Source of the DNA: Mycolicibacterium neworleansense
Lineage (GTDB): Bacteria; Actinomycetota; Actinomycetes; Mycobacteriales; Mycobacteriaceae
Length of the DNA stretch: 64,000 nucleotides
Assembly: GCF_001245615.1 (NCBI RefSeq)
Contig: NZ_CWKH01000002.1
Coordinates: forward strand, 186,001-250,000
Reading direction: 5' to 3'
A model generated the notes under the pieces. It ran no database searches and had not been told where the DNA came from. It saw nothing but the letters and a program-made list of their open reading frames with translations. Shown here one piece after another: positions 63,076 to 64,000 of this stretch (position 1 is its first letter; each line of letters opens with the position of its first letter). A program made the position numbers and the translations under genes.

Positions 63076-64000
63076 TCAGACCAGGGCCGCCGCGGCCCTC
63101 GCGATCGCCAACTCCTCATTGGTCGGGACCACCAGGACCGTCACGGCTGAACCCGGAGTGGAGATCTGGCGCGCCTCGTGCGACGGTGACGCGTTGAGCT
63201 CCTCGTCGATCTCGATCCCCAGCCCGCTCAGCCCGGCCAGCGCGTCGCGGCGCACCGCGGCGTCGTTCTCCCCCACTCCCGCGGTGAAGCTGATGACGTC
63301 GGTGTGGCCCAGCACCGCCAGGTATGCCCCGATGTACTTGCGCAGCCGGTGGATGTAGACGTCGTAGGCCAATTGCGCGTTGTCATCACCAGATTCGATC
63401 CGGGCGCGCAATTTGCGGAAGTCGTTCTCACCGCCGAGGCCACGCACCCCCGACTGGCGGTTGAGCATCGTGTCGATCTCCTCGACGCCCATGCCGGCCG
63501 CGCGGCACAGGTACATGATGATGCCCGGATCGACGTCACCGCTGCGGGTGCCCATCACCAGGCCCTCCATCGGCGTCAGCCCCATCGAGGTGTCCACCGG
63601 CCGGCCTCCGGCGATGGCCGATGCGGACGCGCCGTTACCCAGGTGCAGCACAATCTGATTCAGCGACTCGTAGGGCCGGTCGAGGAACGCCGCGGCCTGC
63701 TCACTGACGTACTGATGGGAGGTGCCGTGAAAACCGTAGCGCCGGATCCCCCAGTGCTCGGCCACCTCGCGGTCGATGGCGTAGGTCGCCGCGGCCGCGG
63801 GCAGGTTGTGGAAGAACGCCGTGTCGAACACCGCCACGTGCGGCAGGTCGGGCAGCAACTTGCGGGCCACCTCGATGCCGAGCAGGGCAGGCGGGTTGTG
63901 CAGCGGAGCCAGCGGAGACAGCTCTTCGACCTTGGCGATCAGCTCGCTATCGACCAGCGTGGGCTGGTAGAAGGTCTTGCCGCCGTGGACCACCCGGTGC
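63076..64000 (-). CDS. ackA: Acetate kinase, N-terminus cut by the window edge
   Basis: The C-terminal 308 residues of acetate kinase. They begin inside the HRVVHGG motif and show the catalytic Asp in [67 protein letters not shown] and the ATP-site block [15 protein letters not shown]. The enzyme interconverts acetate and acetyl phosphate with ATP, paired with phosphotransacetylase (pta), which should lie just beyond the right edge as in M. tuberculosis. The gene is convergent with pknG and the DUF559 gene. About 90 N-terminal residues are outside the window. Confidence 0.95.
   Translation of the reverse strand, partial: HRVVHGGKTFYQPTLVDSELIAKVEELSPLAPLHNPPALLGIEVARKLLPDLPHVAVFDTAFFHNLPAAAATYAIDREVAEHWGIRRYGFHGTSHQYVSEQAAAFLDRPYESLNQIVLHLGNGASASAIAGGRPVDTSMGLTPMEGLVMGTRSGDVDPGIIMYLCRAAGMGVEEIDTMLNRQSGVRGLGGENDFRKLRARIESGDDNAQLAYDVYIHRLRKYIGAYLAVLGHTDVISFTAGVGENDAAVRRDALAGLSGLGIEIDEELNASPSHEARQISTPGSAVTVLVVPTNEELAIARAAAALV

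Overview
The window is high-GC actinobacterial DNA and almost certainly comes from a fast-growing Mycobacterium (Mycolicibacterium). The right end carries the mycobacterial order ackA - (DUF559 gene) - pknG/glnH/glnX - mutT3 - thiE / thiO-thiS-thiG, and an lpqL pair further left. This matches the M. tuberculosis Rv0409-Rv0418 neighbourhood. PknG, WXG100 proteins, F420-type luciferase-fold oxidoreductases and a DUF222/HNH (13E12-type) protein fit the same genus. No tRNA, rRNA, CRISPR array, IS element or prophage was seen.

Region 1 (about 1-37,200) is an accessory catabolic island with strong steroid character. It holds the tail of a KshB-like reductase, an HsaA-like flavin monooxygenase, an HsaC/BphC-like extradiol dioxygenase and a KstD-like flavoprotein. 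It also has a Baeyer-Villiger monooxygenase with its SDR, and a beta-oxidation run (acyl-CoA ligase, Zn-alcohol dehydrogenase, aldehyde dehydrogenase, crotonase and a pair of acyl-CoA dehydrogenases). Two HSL-type esterases, a sulfotransferase with a metallo-beta-lactamase-fold hydrolase, two luciferase-fold oxidoreductases, KshA, a second KstD, an HsaB-like flavin reductase and a hotdog thioesterase complete it. Regulators are scattered through it: two IclR, two TetR and one PadR. Together these could hydroxylate and desaturate ring A/B of a 3-ketosteroid, cleave the phenolic ring, oxidise a ring ketone to an ester or lactone, and feed acyl-CoAs to beta-oxidation. The KstD/KshA/HsaAB-like set beside a PadR regulator recalls the C-19 steroid cluster described in M. 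smegmatis; that parallel is from memory. Many genes overlap by 1-4 bases (ATGA, GTGA or TTGA), which marks translationally coupled operons. Two genes here are degraded: a ketosteroid-isomerase-like gene and an SDR.

Region 2 (about 37,200-49,000) is mixed. It has an APC permease, an EthD-like/SnoaL-like pair facing a TetR regulator with three copies of a shared motif, a SulP transporter and an NCS2 nucleobase permease. A three-gene type III polyketide synthase / methyltransferase / flavoprotein operon resembles known phenolic-lipid or polyketide-quinone operons. Two tandem LpqL-type lipoprotein aminopeptidases follow.

Region 3 (about 49,000-64,000) contains a structured 100-nt inverted-repeat element, an SPFH protein, an ABC-2 exporter and an orphan WXG100 (Esx) pair. 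A Ppx/GppA protein lacks an internal segment, and an SGNH hydrolase is frameshifted so that its frame runs into it. Next come a TPP-riboswitch-controlled thiOSG operon, thiE, mutT3, the glnX-glnH-pknG amino-acid-sensing operon, a DUF559 protein that also looks internally deleted, and the C-terminal part of acetate kinase at the right edge.

All identifications come from reading motifs and family resemblance; no database search was run.
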